DNA of 64,000 nt from Psychrobacter sp. MF31 (GCF_012847335.1 NZ_JABBDX010000004.1:62001-126000); one strand, 5' to 3'. Positions 35,820 through 45,732 are shown, counted from the stretch's first letter. Numbers and translations: made by a program. Notes: generated by a model from the sequence alone, not told the origin.

Positions 35820-36869
35820 TTATTTAGAGCGATAGCCTTGCGGGTTGCCCTTTTGCCAACGCCAAGCATCCGAGCACATTTGCTCAATGTCGAGATGGGC
35901 TTGCCAGCTAAGCAAATCTTGAGCTTTCTCACAACTTGCAAAGCAGCTTGCAATGTCGCCAGGGCGTCTATCCGCCATAGTATATGGAATATCTTTTCCG
36001 GTCGTTTTGGCAAAGGCAGCGACCAGTTCCAATACCGACGTCCCTTTTCCTGTACCAAGATTTATAGGAACAAAACCGATAGATGAGGTTTGCTTATTTA
36101 AATAATTCAGCGCTGCCACATGACCTTCAGCAAGATCGGTCACATGAATAAAATCGCGAACCCCTGTACCATCGATGGTCTCATAATCGCCGCCAAAAAT
36201 ACTCAGCCTCGGTAACTTACCAACCGCCACTTGCGAGATAAACGGCATCAGATTATTGGGAATGTCATTGGGGTCTTCGCCAATTTGCCCTGAGCGATGC
36301 GCGCCTACCGGATTAAAGTAGCGCAAAGAAATTAGATTCCAAGTTTCGTCTGAAACGGTTAAATCTTCCAAAATATGTTCAATCATAAGCTTACTTTGAC
36401 CATATGGATTGGTGCATGATCGCGGGGCGGTTTCATCGATAGGCAGTGTTTTTGGATCGCCATAAACGGTAGCCGAAGAAGAAAACACGAGGTTTTTAAT
36501 GTTAAATTCATTCATGACTTTTAATAAAGTCACGGTTCCGGCGACGTTATTGTCGTAGTATTTAAGTGGTTTGGCAACCGATTCGCCAACTGCCTTTAAT
36601 CCGGCAAAATGGATCACCGCACTAAATTCGTGATCGCCAAAAACCTGTTTTAATGCCACCTCATCTCGAATATCACCTTTGATAAAGGTAATAGGATGGT
36701 CGATTAATTTTGAAACCCGGTCAACAGCTTCGCTTTGGCTGTTTGAGAGGTTATCATAAATAACGACTTCGTATCCTGATTGATGCAGAGCAATACAAGT
36801 ATGCGAGCCAATATAGCCGGCGCCGCCAGTAACAAGAACCTTTTGGGATAATTCTGAATTTTTGGTCAT
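35820..36869 (-). CDS. galE: UDP-glucose 4-epimerase
   Basis: GalE interconverts UDP-glucose and UDP-galactose. The NAD motif VTGGAGYIGSHT, the Ser/Tyr-Lys catalytic set (FSSSATVYG, NPYGQSKLMIE) and ISLRYFNPVGAH are in place. The frame opens at 36932, but the upper part runs through an intrinsic terminator (36888-36921). Only ATGs at 36887, 36881 and 36869 lie after it. The last gives a family-like 349-residue protein and was chosen. No good ribosome site is visible for any of them. Confidence 0.92.
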   Translation of the reverse strand: MTKNSELSQKVLVTGGAGYIGSHTCIALHQSGYEVVIYDNLSNSQSEAVDRVSKLIDHPITFIKGDIRDEVALKQVFGDHEFSAVIHFAGLKAVGESVAKPLKYYDNNVAGTVTLLKVMNEFNIKNLVFSSSATVYGDPKTLPIDETAPRSCTNPYGQSKLMIEHILEDLTVSDETWNLISLRYFNPVGAHRSGQIGEDPNDIPNNLMPFISQVAVGKLPRLSIFGGDYETIDGTGVRDFIHVTDLAEGHVAALNYLNKQTSSIGFVPINLGTGKGTSVLELVAAFAKTTGKDIPYTMADRRPGDIASCFASCEKAQDLLSWQAHLDIEQMCSDAWRWQKGNPQGYRSK

Positions 36870-36887
36870 GGTTGTTATCATTATCAT

Positions 36888-36921
36888 AAAAAAAGACACC
36901 CCTATTGTAGAGGTGTCTTTT
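36888..36921 (-). terminator. Intrinsic terminator of sucD, abutting the galE start
   Basis: On the minus strand, arms AAAAGACACC and GGTGTCTTTT with extra inner pairs are followed by a seven-T run (36894-36888). It lies 74 bases after the sucD stop. The T-run runs directly into ATG codons of galE. Confidence 0.85.
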
Positions 36922-36995
36922 ATCGATAGCAAGATGATATTAAAAACAATAGTTTGCTTGTAAGTTAATACTCAACTCCTATCTTTGCAAGGAAA

Positions 36996-37874
36996 TTATT
37001 CCCAGCCAGTCACTTCTTTAAGTTTTTCGCCAATTTTTGATGGATCGCGAGTATAAGCGATACCAGCATCTTCAAAGGCTTTAAACTTATCTTCAGCAGT
37101 ACCTTGACCACCAGAGATGATCGCGCCAGCGTGACCCATACGTTTTCCTGCAGGAGCAGTTACGCCTGCAATGTAACCTACAACTGGCTTGGTAACGTTT
37201 TCTTTGATGTAAGCTGCCGCTTCTTCTTCAGCAGTACCACCGATTTCACCGATCAAGATGATCGCTTCAGTTTGTGGATCGTCTTGGAACAGTTTAAGCG
37301 CATCAATTTGGTTCATACCAGGAATTGGGTCACCACCAATACCGATACAAGTGGACTGACCAAAGCCAAGCTTGGTGGTTTGAGCAACAGCTTCATAAGT
37401 TAAAGTACCAGAGCGTGAGATGATGCCCACTTTTCCTGGCAAATGGATGTGACCTGGCATGATACCGATTTTGCATTCGCCTGGTGTGATCACGCCTGGG
37501 CAGTTTGGACCAACCATTTTCACGTCGCCCGCTTCTTCGATGTAACGCTTAGCTTTTAGCATATCAATCGTTGGAACGCCTTCAGTGATCACTACGATCA
37601 ATTTAACGCCCGCATCAACCGCTTCGATGATTGAATCAAGAACAAAAGGTGCTGGAACGTAGATGACAGAAGCGTCAGCGTGAGTCGCTTCCATGGCTTC
37701 TTTCATGGTATCAAAAACTGGCAAGCCAAGATGCGTTTGACCGCCTTTTCCTGGGGTTACGCCGCCAACCACTTTGGTGCCGTATTCAATGGCTTGTTCT
37801 GAGTGGAACGTGCCGTTTTTACCAGTAAAACCTTGAACCAATACTTTGGTGTCTTTATCAATTAATACACTCAT
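36996..37874 (-). CDS. sucD: Succinyl-CoA synthetase alpha subunit
   Basis: SucD and SucC form the ADP/GDP-using succinyl-CoA synthetase of the TCA cycle. The 292-residue subunit has the CoA-binding [13 protein letters not shown] and the active-site His in [23 protein letters not shown] precedes the ATG. It is the last gene of the suc operon, closed by a strong terminator. Confidence 0.97.
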   Translation of the reverse strand: MSVLIDKDTKVLVQGFTGKNGTFHSEQAIEYGTKVVGGVTPGKGGQTHLGLPVFDTMKEAMEATHADASVIYVPAPFVLDSIIEAVDAGVKLIVVITEGVPTIDMLKAKRYIEEAGDVKMVGPNCPGVITPGECKIGIMPGHIHLPGKVGIISRSGTLTYEAVAQTTKLGFGQSTCIGIGGDPIPGMNQIDALKLFQDDPQTEAIILIGEIGGTAEEEAAAYIKENVTKPVVGYIAGVTAPAGKRMGHAGAIISGGQGTAEDKFKAFEDAGIAYTRDPSKIGEKLKEVTGWE

Positions 37875-37909
37875 TATGTTTTCCTTAATCTGTTGTCTAC
37901 TAAAGCGGA

Positions 37910-37951
37910 CAGCTTATTGGTTTATTGAATATCAATAAAAGATTTAAGCTG
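37910..37951 (-). repeat. Nested inverted repeat in the sucC-sucD spacer
   Basis: Outer arms CAGCTTA / TAAGCTG (37910-37916, 37945-37951) and a perfect inner hairpin TTTATTGA-ATA-TCAATAAA (37921-37939). No T-tract on the minus strand, so probably an mRNA structure and not a terminator. Confidence 0.6.
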
Positions 37952-37971
37952 CCAACTTTATAATAAGAGGC

Positions 37972-39141
37972 TTATGCTTTTTTAACAGCGTCAACGATTT
38001 TTTGCGCCGCGTCTGATAGACCTTGGGCTGAAATCAGTTTCAATCCTGACTCTTCAAGCAATTTGGCGCCTTTTTCAGCGTTGTTGCCTTCTAAGCGAAC
38101 AACCACAGGAACTTGAACGTTCACTTCTTTCACCGCTTCGATGATCGCTTCAGCAATCATGTCACAGCGAACGATACCGCCAAAGATGTTGATCAACACG
38201 CCTTCAACGCTGCTGTCCTCAAGGATGATTTTGAACGCTTCAACCACGCGCTCTTTGGTTGCGCCGCCGCCAACGTCAAGGAAGTTAGCTGGTTTGCCGC
38301 CGTAAAGCTTGATGATGTCCATGGTTGCCATGGCAAGACCGGCACCGTTCACCATACAGCCGATGTTACCTTCTAAAGCAACGTAGTTAAGATCAAATTC
38401 AGAAGCTTTTAGCTCGCGCTCATTTTCTTGAGACTTGTCGCGAAGCGCTTCAACTTTTGGCAAGCGATAAAGGGCGTTTGAGTCGATACCGATTTTGCCG
38501 TCAACACAAACGATTTCGCCATTTTCGCGAACGGCAAGTGGGTTGATTTCAAATAGGGCAAAGTCGTTGTCAACAAACGCTTGATAAGCGCCAGTCATTA
38601 ATTTTACGAACTGGTTGATTTGTTTGCCTTCTAGACCAAGTTTGAAAGCCACTTCACGAGCTTGGTAAGGCATTAATCCTACTAATGGATCAACGTTTAC
38701 TTTGAAGATTTTTTCAGGCGTTTCTTCAGCAACTTTTTCAATCTCAACACCGCCTTCAGTCGATGCCATGAAAGTGATTCGGCGTGATGAACGGTCAACA
38801 ACGGCGCCAAGATAAAGTTCAGTTTTTACAGGATACATGTCTTCGGCAACAAGAACGAAGTTTACCGGTTGTCCTGCAGCATCAGTTTGGTAAGTAACCA
38901 AGTTTTTACCGATTAATTCTTCAGCAACTTGCTTGGCTTCTTCGCGTGATTTAACAAGTTTTACGCCGCCTGCTTTACCGCGACCACCAGCGTGAACCTG
39001 AGCTTTGATAACTGCGATATCGGTTGGGGTTTTGTCAAAAGCTTCAGCAGCTTCTTCGCCATTATGAGCGATGATGCCTTCTTGAACTGGCAATCCGTAG
39101 CCTTTTAATAGCTCTTTTGCTTGATACTCATGTAAATTCAT
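37972..39141 (-). CDS. sucC: Succinyl-CoA synthetase beta subunit
   Basis: The 389-residue ATP-grasp subunit: [21 protein letters not shown] at the N terminus, [16 protein letters not shown] (nucleotide grasp), [21 protein letters not shown] (metal site) and [14 protein letters not shown] (phosphate/CoA power helix region). AAAGGAT precedes the ATG. It sits between the paired hairpins after lpdA and sucD. Confidence 0.97.
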   Translation of the reverse strand: MNLHEYQAKELLKGYGLPVQEGIIAHNGEEAAEAFDKTPTDIAVIKAQVHAGGRGKAGGVKLVKSREEAKQVAEELIGKNLVTYQTDAAGQPVNFVLVAEDMYPVKTELYLGAVVDRSSRRITFMASTEGGVEIEKVAEETPEKIFKVNVDPLVGLMPYQAREVAFKLGLEGKQINQFVKLMTGAYQAFVDNDFALFEINPLAVRENGEIVCVDGKIGIDSNALYRLPKVEALRDKSQENERELKASEFDLNYVALEGNIGCMVNGAGLAMATMDIIKLYGGKPANFLDVGGGATKERVVEAFKIILEDSSVEGVLINIFGGIVRCDMIAEAIIEAVKEVNVQVPVVVRLEGNNAEKGAKLLEESGLKLISAQGLSDAAQKIVDAVKKA

Positions 39142-39178
39142 TGATTGTATCCTTTATTTTTTGATAAAAGTAAATGCT

Positions 39179-39205
39179 AAGCTTGCGTGAATCAATCGCA
39201 AGCTT
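39179..39205 (-). repeat. Inverted repeat in the lpdA-sucC spacer (proximal to sucC)
   Basis: AAGCTTGCG / CGCAAGCTT, perfect nine-base arms with a nine-base loop. Confidence 0.7.
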
Positions 39206-39212
39206 TTGAGGA

Positions 39213-39243
39213 GCGCTTTTGGTCAAACTACAACCAAAAGCGC
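39213..39243 (-). repeat. Inverted repeat in the lpdA-sucC spacer (proximal to lpdA)
   Basis: GCGCTTTTGGT / ACCAAAAGCGC, perfect eleven-base arms with a nine-base loop. On the minus strand it is not followed by a T-run; the second hairpin follows after seven bases. Confidence 0.75.
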
Positions 39244-39267
39244 CATCATCAATTTAAAACCATTGAT

Positions 39268-40719
39268 TTATTTACGGCGTTTACGCTGAATGGCGTGAAT
39301 GGCACGACCATCGGCTGAAAGGGCAGCTTCGTGAACGGCTTCTGAAACGGTTGGGTGAGCAAACGTCATTAATTGCAGATCTTCGATGCTTGAAACAAAT
39401 TCCATCGCAATCATACCTTGATGAACGATGTCGCCTGCGCCAACAGAAATGGCATGCATGCCAAGTAAGCGATCAGTTTTGGCATCAGCAACCACTTTGA
39501 TGGTGCCTTGAGCTTCACTTTGAGCCAAAGCGCGACCGTTAGCGGCTAGGCTAAACGAGCCGGTTTTAACTTCATAACCTGCTTCAGTAGCCGCTTGTTC
39601 GGTTAAGCCTACCCAAGCAATTTCTGGATGCGTGTAAATGACGTTAATGATCGTGTCATAGTTCACTTGCGCTTTTTCGCCATGAATGCGCTCAACCGCC
39701 ATCATGCCTTCTTCCATGGCTTTGTGAGCAAGCATTGGACCGCGAACCAAGTCACCAATGGCATAAACGCCATCAAGGTTGGTTTTGCATTGGTCATCAA
39801 CGTCAACCAAGCCGCGTTCAGTTAAGTTAATGCCGCTGTCTTCACCAAGAAGTTTTTCAGCATAAGCTCGGCGACCCACACAAACGATCAGCTTATCAAA
39901 GCGCTCCTCGCTTGTTTCGCCTTTGTTTTCGCTGGTGACCACAACTTCATCACCTTGAACTTCCGCTTTAACCACTTTGGTATCAACACGAATGTCAAGA
40001 CCTTGCTTTTTAAGTAGTTTAGCCGCTTCTTTTGAAATGTCTTTGTCAGCTGCCGCTAAAAAGCTTGGAAGCGCTTCATAAACGATCACTTCGCTACCAA
40101 GGCGACGCCAAACTGAACCAAGCTCAAGACCAATAACGCCGGCACCAATCACGCCTAAGCGCTTAGGAACTTCAGTGAAATCAAGGGCGCCTGTTGAATC
40201 AACGATACGCTCGCCATCCGTTCTCGCCACAGGGATCTCAACAGGGATTGATCCTGACGCTAAAATCACATTTTTAGCAGTGATGGTAGTTTCGCTGTCA
40301 TCACTTAGAGCAGTAAATTTGATTTGTTTGTCAGCGCCTTTACCATCAACAAGCGTTCCCCAGCCTTGAAGCCAGTCAACGCCATTGCCTTTTAATAGTG
40401 CTGCAACGCCACCGGTTAACTGCTTGACGATACCTTCTTTACGCTCGATCATCTGATTGATGTCGATGCTCACATCCCCGGTGCTAATGCCGTGCTCGCC
40501 AAGCTCGTGCTTGGTAGCTTCAAAGCGGTGTGAGCTGTCAAGCAAGGCTTTTGATGGGATACAGCCGACGTTTAAGCACGTGCCGCCAAGCGCCGGTTCA
40601 CCTTTATAAGTGCGCTTTTCAATACAAGCCACGCTCATGCCAAGCTGAGCGCCGCGAATGGCTGCCTCATAGCCACCAGGACCGCCGCCAATAACGACGA
40701 GATCGTAATTGTCTTTCAT
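39268..40719 (-). CDS. lpdA: Dihydrolipoyl dehydrogenase (E3)
   Basis: E3 reoxidises the lipoyl groups of the 2-oxoglutarate complex made by sucA and sucB next door. The FAD motif [15 protein letters not shown], the redox disulfide [16 protein letters not shown], the NAD motif [16 protein letters not shown] and the C-terminal HAHPTVSEA-type end ([15 protein letters not shown]) are present. The frame opens at 40746, but GGAAG is well spaced to the ATG at 40719 (MKDNYDLVV), giving 483 residues. Confidence 0.96.
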   Translation of the reverse strand: MKDNYDLVVIGGGPGGYEAAIRGAQLGMSVACIEKRTYKGEPALGGTCLNVGCIPSKALLDSSHRFEATKHELGEHGISTGDVSIDINQMIERKEGIVKQLTGGVAALLKGNGVDWLQGWGTLVDGKGADKQIKFTALSDDSETTITAKNVILASGSIPVEIPVARTDGERIVDSTGALDFTEVPKRLGVIGAGVIGLELGSVWRRLGSEVIVYEALPSFLAAADKDISKEAAKLLKKQGLDIRVDTKVVKAEVQGDEVVVTSENKGETSEERFDKLIVCVGRRAYAEKLLGEDSGINLTERGLVDVDDQCKTNLDGVYAIGDLVRGPMLAHKAMEEGMMAVERIHGEKAQVNYDTIINVIYTHPEIAWVGLTEQAATEAGYEVKTGSFSLAANGRALAQSEAQGTIKVVADAKTDRLLGMHAISVGAGDIVHQGMIAMEFVSSIEDLQLMTFAHPTVSEAVHEAALSADGRAIHAIQRKRRK

Positions 40720-40760
40720 AATCGTCTTCCGTGGTTCAATGTTCAATTATTTTTTAAACA

Positions 40761-40813
40761 ATCATTACTAAAGTAATGATCAGCAACCTTACCGCTTAAG
40801 CGACTAAGTTGCT
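40761..40813 (-). repeat. Two hairpin-forming repeats upstream of lpdA
   Basis: ATCATTAC-TAAA-GTAATGAT (40761-40780) and an outer AGCAAC / GTTGCT pair (40782-40787, 40808-40813) enclosing the palindrome CGCTTAAGCG (40793-40802). Confidence 0.6.
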
Positions 40814-40851
40814 AAAAAGCTTGCATCAGTGGATATTGATGCAAGCTTTTT
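40814..40851 (-). terminator. Strong hairpin directly after sucB, terminator-like
   Basis: Perfect fifteen-base arms (40814-40828, 40837-40851), core AAGCTTGCATCA / TGATGCAAGCTT, loop of eight bases, flanked by five A and five T. It lies five bases after the sucB stop, inside an operon that continues with lpdA. It may partly end transcription or protect the sucAB mRNA 3' end. Confidence 0.7.
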
Positions 40852-40855
40852 AAAA

Positions 40856-42097
40856 TTATAGATCCAATAACAGCATTGCTGGGTCTTCGATAAGCTCTTT
40901 GATGGTGACCAAGAACTGAACGGCTTCTTTACCATCGATCATTCGGTGGTCATAAGATAGCGCTAGGTACATCATTGGTAAGATTTCAACTTTACCGTCA
41001 ACTGCCATTGGACGCTCGTTGATTGCGTGCATACCAAGAATCGCAGTTTGAGGTGGGTTCAAAATCGGCGTTGACATAAGCGAGCCAAATACGCCGCCAT
41101 TTGAAATGGTGAACGTGCCGCCTGTCATATCTTCAATGCCAAGCTTGCCTTCTTGAGCGCGCTTGCCAAACTGACGAATCGTGCCTTCAACGTCAGCCAT
41201 GGTCATGCGATCGGTATCGCGAAGGATTGGCACGACAAGACCACGATCAGAAGATACGGCAACGCCGATATCATAGTAGCCGTGATAAACGATGTCATCA
41301 CCATCAAGTGAAGCGTTTACTGCAGGGAAGCGTTTAAGGGCTTCGGTGGCGGCTTTTACGAATAAAGACATAAAGCCAAGACGAACGCCATGACGCTTTT
41401 CAAAGCGGTCTTTGTATTTGGCGCGAAGGTCCATCAATGGCTTCATGTTCACTTCGTTAAACGTGGTGAGCATGGCAGTATCTTGTGAGGCTGACAATAA
41501 ACGCTCAGCAACACGCTTACGAAGGCGGGTCATTGGAACGCGTTTTTCGCTACGCTCGCCAGTGGCTTCTGCTACAGGGCGACCACTGTCAGTTGTGATG
41601 CTGCTGTCAGCTTTTAGCGTTGGGTTTGCCATGTCAGATTTGGTAACGCGGCCGCCGCGACCTGAACCTTCAACATTGCTTGGATCAACGCCAGACTCTT
41701 TAGCTGCTTTTCTGACCGCTGGGCTTTGATCTTTGTGGTCTTTTTCTTCAACATGAGGCGCTGCTGGACGGTTTGGCAAATCGCCGTAACCGGCTTGCTC
41801 GGGCGCTTTTTCAGCAGGCGCTTCGCTTGAATCGGCAGCAGAAGCGCTGGCGCTTGCCGTTGCACCCGCTTCAAATTCAGCGATTAATTCGTCTGATAAT
41901 ACAGTGTCATCAACGTGTTTTACGATTTTAGTAACAACGCCATTGTCAGGAGCAACAACTTCTAAAACCACTTTGTCGGTTTCGATTTCGGCAAGTAAAT
42001 CATCACGATTAACTTGTTGACCTTCGCTCACGTGCCACTCAACGATGGTACCATCAGCAACAGATTCTGGAAAAACGGGGGCTTTAATTTCAGCCAT
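40856..42097 (-). CDS. sucB: 2-oxoglutarate dehydrogenase E2 (succinyltransferase)
   Basis: E2 core of the 2-oxoglutarate complex. In order: one lipoyl domain (lipoyl-Lys in [10 protein letters not shown], residues ~40-50), an Ala/Ser/Glu linker, the peripheral-subunit-binding domain ([31 protein letters not shown]) and the catalytic acyltransferase domain with the active-site [12 protein letters not shown] near the C terminus. The 413-residue length is normal. AAGGAG precedes the ATG. Confidence 0.97.
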   Translation of the reverse strand: MAEIKAPVFPESVADGTIVEWHVSEGQQVNRDDLLAEIETDKVVLEVVAPDNGVVTKIVKHVDDTVLSDELIAEFEAGATASASASAADSSEAPAEKAPEQAGYGDLPNRPAAPHVEEKDHKDQSPAVRKAAKESGVDPSNVEGSGRGGRVTKSDMANPTLKADSSITTDSGRPVAEATGERSEKRVPMTRLRKRVAERLLSASQDTAMLTTFNEVNMKPLMDLRAKYKDRFEKRHGVRLGFMSLFVKAATEALKRFPAVNASLDGDDIVYHGYYDIGVAVSSDRGLVVPILRDTDRMTMADVEGTIRQFGKRAQEGKLGIEDMTGGTFTISNGGVFGSLMSTPILNPPQTAILGMHAINERPMAVDGKVEILPMMYLALSYDHRMIDGKEAVQFLVTIKELIEDPAMLLLDL

Positions 42098-42145
42098 CGA
42101 TATACTCCTTAGAGATAAATTGAACGATATTTATGAAATTTTAAA

Positions 42146-42205
42146 ACCGCTTTAACATCTTTGACAGAAGTCCTGCCAAAAGTAATCGTTTGATGGTAAA
42201 GCGGT
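42146..42205 (-). repeat. Long inverted repeat spanning the sucA-sucB spacer
   Basis: ACCGCTTTA (42146-42154) pairs with TAAAGCGGT (42197-42205). Beyond one mismatch, CATC pairs with GATG, with further short inner pairing. On the minus strand it is followed by TTTT. It lies 25 bases after the sucA stop. Confidence 0.65.
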
Positions 42206-42229
42206 CAGAGTTTATTAAATTGCTACTGC

Positions 42230-45076
42230 TTATTTTGCTAAGTCGTCCACAGAAATACCAAGACCACCGGCAACAAGCGCTTGCTGCTGCTGAATGTGAA
42301 GCTTTGATGATCCAGTTGCAGGAGCGGCACTGGCAGGACGCGCGACAGGATCAAGCAAACGAGCTTTGGTTGGATGCGGGATCACAATGCGGAACATATC
42401 AGGAGCTAAGTAATACCAAGCGCCTTGATTTAATGGCTCTTCTTGCGTCCAAACGATCTCAGCTAAGTTTTCGTATTTGCTGATCTCTTGATTGAGGCGC
42501 TCTTCTGGCAATGGGTAGAGCTGCTCAATACGAACAATCGCCACATGATCAAGACCTAAAGCACGGCGCTGCTCAAGCAAATCGTAATATACTTTACCGC
42601 CACAAAGCACCAAACGCGTTACTTTGCTGTTATCTAAAGTATCAATCTCTGGCAATACCGTTTCAAACTTACCATTAGCAAGCTCTTCAAGTGTCGAAGT
42701 TGCAAGCTTATGACGCAGCAAGCTCTTTGGTGACATGACAATCAAAGGCTTACGGATTGGTCGGATGGCTTGACGACGTAACGCATGGAAGATTTGAGCA
42801 GGTGTTGTTGGGGTGATGACCTGCATGTTATCTTCAGCACAAAGCTGCAAGAAGCGCTCAAGACGAGCTGAAGAGTGCTCAGGACCTTGACCTTCAAAGC
42901 CGTGCGGTAAAAGCATCGTCAAACCACAAACGCGTTGCCATTTGGTCTCGCCGCTTGAGATAAACTGATCGATCACCACTTGAGCGCCGTTAACGAAGTC
43001 ACCAAATTGAGCTTCCCAAATGATCAAAGCATTAGGAACGGTGGTCGCATAACCATATTCAAACGCAAGCACTGCCTCTTCTGAAAGCAAAGAGTTGTAA
43101 GTGGCAAAGCGCGCTTGGTTTTCGCTCATATGGGCTAATGGCACATACATGCTGCCATCATTGATATTAAACAATTCGCTATGGCGATGCGAGAACGTTC
43201 CACGACCAACGTCTTCACCGGTGATACGAACTAAAATATCGTCTTCAACTAAGGTGGCATAAGCTAGCGTTTCAGCAGCGCCCCAGTTTAAAGGCTCTTC
43301 GCCCGTTTGCATGGCAAGACGCTGCTCAACCACTTTTTGAACTTGGCGCTGAAGCTTAAAGCCTTCAGGGAGTTCTGCCATTTTTTTGCCATAAGCTTTT
43401 AGCTTTTCGATATCGATGCTGGTATCCCAGTCATCTTCAAGATCATGACCTAAATATGGCGTCCAATCAACGAACAGGTCCGTGTTTGGCTCAAGCACTA
43501 AAGAGTTGACCACATATTCACCGCGATCTAAAGATTCACGGTATTCATCTTCAAGTTTGGTGGCCTCATCATTACTGATCACGCCAGCATCAACCAATTT
43601 TTTTACATAAATGGTTCGTGTGGTGGGCAGTTTTTTGATGACCGCATACATAAGCGGCTGAGTGGCTGACGGCTCATCGGCTTCGTTGTGACCATTACGG
43701 CGGTAGCAGAACAGATCGATGATGATGTCTTTGCCAAATTCATGACGGTAATCAAGGGCAAGCTGAGAGGCGAAAATAACTGATTCAGGATCATCACCAT
43801 TCACGTGCAAGATTGGCGCGTGAACCATTTTGGCAACGTCAGTACAATACTCGGTTGAGCGAGCATCTTCTTGGCGGCTGGTGGTAAAGCCAACTTGGTT
43901 GTTAATGACGATATGAATCGAGCCGCCTGTGGTGTAGGCGCGCGTTTGCGACATCTGGAACGTTTCTTGAACCACGCCTTGACCTGCAAAAGCAGCATCA
44001 CCGTGAACAACGATTGGCAAAACTAAATTACCCGTCGTATCATTGCGGCGAACTTGACGCGCACGGACTGAGCCTTCAAGTACGGGTGAGACGATCTCAA
44101 GATGCGATGGGTTAAAAGCTAGCGCTAAGTGAGCCTCGCCGCCTGGAGTCATGACGTTTGATGAATAACCGTTGTGGTATTTAACGTCGCCTGAGCCTCG
44201 TTCTGGCTGAACTTTACCATCAAACTCATCAAACAAATCGGCAGGGTTTTTACCTAAAATGTTCACTAATAGGTTTAAACGACCACGGTGAGCCATGCCG
44301 ATAAGCATCTCTTTGGTGCCGTAGCCGCCTGCGCGCTGAATGATCTCGTTGACCATTGGAATAAAGCTTTCGCCGCCCTCAAGACCAAAACGCTTAACGC
44401 CAGTATATTTTCGCGCCAAGTATTTTTCAAGACCTTCAGCGGCGGTCAGGCGCTCAAGGATCGATAAGCGCTTTTCTTTATCAAATTCGATATAACCAAG
44501 GTTTGACTCAAGGTATTTTTCCATCCAACGCTTTTCAGTGCTGGTGGTCACGTGCATGTATTCAACGCCGATATAACGGCAATATACCCGCTCCATGATC
44601 TCGATAATTTCGCGAAGCGTGGCTTCTGATTTACCAATATTCAGATCGCTAGTTGGATAAACGGTATCTAAATCTGCTTCAGATAAGCCATGATAAGCCA
44701 GCGTTAAATCTTCAACTTCAGCGCGAGGGTGCAGCTCTAAAGGATCAAGATTGGCGCGGCGATGACCACGGCGACGATACGCCGAAATCAATTGCTGAAC
44801 TGCCATTTGCTTAGGATCAGCGCAGTTTGCGCTTGAGGTGATCTCACCATCTACGCGCTTATTGGCAGTTTGATTGCGCGCCAATAATAAGAACTGATCT
44901 TTAATGGCATTGTGCGGTGCATCATTTGGCGACTGATACTGCTTAAAGTACGCTTGCCAATCTGCATCGACGCTATCCGGATCGCTTAAAAACTGCTCGT
45001 AAAGGGACTCAATATATAGGGCGTTATCACCAGCAAGCTCAGTCGCTGCGGCTGGATCTTTAGTTATACTATTCAT
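42230..45076 (-). CDS. sucA: 2-oxoglutarate dehydrogenase E1
   Basis: The thiamine-diphosphate-dependent decarboxylase of the 2-oxoglutarate complex, 948 residues. Visible are the N-terminal E2-binding YIESLYEQFLSDPDSVDADWQAYF, MAHRGRLNLLVNILGK, the ThDP-binding GDAAFAGQGVVQET and the GRGTFSHRHSEL segment. The start codon follows only a weak GGTTATT. A 0.8 kb spacer separates it from sdhB, so it probably starts its own transcription unit. Confidence 0.97.
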   Translation of the reverse strand: MNSITKDPAAATELAGDNALYIESLYEQFLSDPDSVDADWQAYFKQYQSPNDAPHNAIKDQFLLLARNQTANKRVDGEITSSANCADPKQMAVQQLISAYRRRGHRRANLDPLELHPRAEVEDLTLAYHGLSEADLDTVYPTSDLNIGKSEATLREIIEIMERVYCRYIGVEYMHVTTSTEKRWMEKYLESNLGYIEFDKEKRLSILERLTAAEGLEKYLARKYTGVKRFGLEGGESFIPMVNEIIQRAGGYGTKEMLIGMAHRGRLNLLVNILGKNPADLFDEFDGKVQPERGSGDVKYHNGYSSNVMTPGGEAHLALAFNPSHLEIVSPVLEGSVRARQVRRNDTTGNLVLPIVVHGDAAFAGQGVVQETFQMSQTRAYTTGGSIHIVINNQVGFTTSRQEDARSTEYCTDVAKMVHAPILHVNGDDPESVIFASQLALDYRHEFGKDIIIDLFCYRRNGHNEADEPSATQPLMYAVIKKLPTTRTIYVKKLVDAGVISNDEATKLEDEYRESLDRGEYVVNSLVLEPNTDLFVDWTPYLGHDLEDDWDTSIDIEKLKAYGKKMAELPEGFKLQRQVQKVVEQRLAMQTGEEPLNWGAAETLAYATLVEDDILVRITGEDVGRGTFSHRHSELFNINDGSMYVPLAHMSENQARFATYNSLLSEEAVLAFEYGYATTVPNALIIWEAQFGDFVNGAQVVIDQFISSGETKWQRVCGLTMLLPHGFEGQGPEHSSARLERFLQLCAEDNMQVITPTTPAQIFHALRRQAIRPIRKPLIVMSPKSLLRHKLATSTLEELANGKFETVLPEIDTLDNSKVTRLVLCGGKVYYDLLEQRRALGLDHVAIVRIEQLYPLPEERLNQEISKYENLAEIVWTQEEPLNQGAWYYLAPDMFRIVIPHPTKARLLDPVARPASAAPATGSSKLHIQQQQALVAGGLGISVDDLAK

Positions 45077-45395
45077 AATAACCGTCTATTTGATAGATAA
45101 ATGAATGGAGTTGGTCGTTGTTATGATCAAGAGTAAGATTGGCGGCGGCATCAGTGATAATCGGAATGATGAGGACAAAAAGGCGTGGCTAATTTGGCAA
45201 CCCTAAAACAGATCGCAAGTGTGCTGCCTAAATTAAAGGCAATCCATCGAGCAATCTATTGACCAAGCCTGCCAATAGTGATGTCTTTTACTTTGTGCCA
45301 TAAAAAAAGCGAGCTTTTACGATGCCACTTTTAAAGCCTCAAAGGTCATTCCCTGACGAAAAATGCGGTTTTTTATGCCAAACGTACATTGCTAA

Positions 45396-45716
45396 CTAGG
45401 GTATCACGGTTGAATTTCTTGACATAGTTTGTTTGTTCAATACTAGGTATTTATGTAATAAATACTCATTATCAAAATCATCACCTTTGATAATAAAAGT
45501 TAGCCACGGTATTATCAGCCAGCTCATCTTTAAATTCAACCAGAAGATACCAATCCTTTAAGCTTTGTAAGATACGGGCAAAATAATCCCGATAATTACC
45601 GCTAAAATAAGATTTTTAAGCAAAAATCTCATTAATTATTGTTTCAATAAATCAATGAGCTTAATTGGCTTATCTTTTTTGATTTCAAAGTTCGCAGCTA
45701 ATCGCCTAAAGCGCTT
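45396..45716 (-). pseudogene. Possible relic of an unidentified small gene
   Basis: Minus-strand translation gives three protein-like pieces in two alternating frames. First comes KRFRRLAANFEIKKDKPI and a few more residues (frame A, from 45716). Then comes a 44-codon stretch starting KSYFSGNYRDYFARILQSLK and ending FKDELADNTVANFYYQR at 45481 (frame B), preceded across one stop by FIETIINEIFA. Last is GDDFDNEYLLHKYLVLNK in frame A, to a stop at 45396. The pieces have mixed charged and hydrophobic composition unlike random AT-rich DNA. No start codon or ribosome site fits. I do not recognise the family, and chance cannot be ruled out. Confidence 0.3.
45447..45465. repeat. Perfect inverted repeat in sdhB-sucA spacer
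   Basis: GTATTTATgtaATAAATAC: eight-base perfect arms and a three-base centre, the size of a regulator operator or small hairpin. It lies within the possible relic. Confidence 0.5.
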
Positions 45717-45732
45717 TTATAAACCCCGCAAT

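Noticed and set aside
45419-45446. TTGACA as a plus-strand promoter -35
   Set aside because: No acceptable -10 follows at 16-18 bases, and no plus-strand gene lies downstream before convergent sdhB.
45558-45632. 24-codon hydrophobic frame (MRFLLKNLILAVIIGIILPV...) in the sdhB-sucA spacer
   Set aside because: No Shine-Dalgarno. T-rich sequence gives hydrophobic frames by chance, and it overlaps a more protein-like frame of the possible relic.
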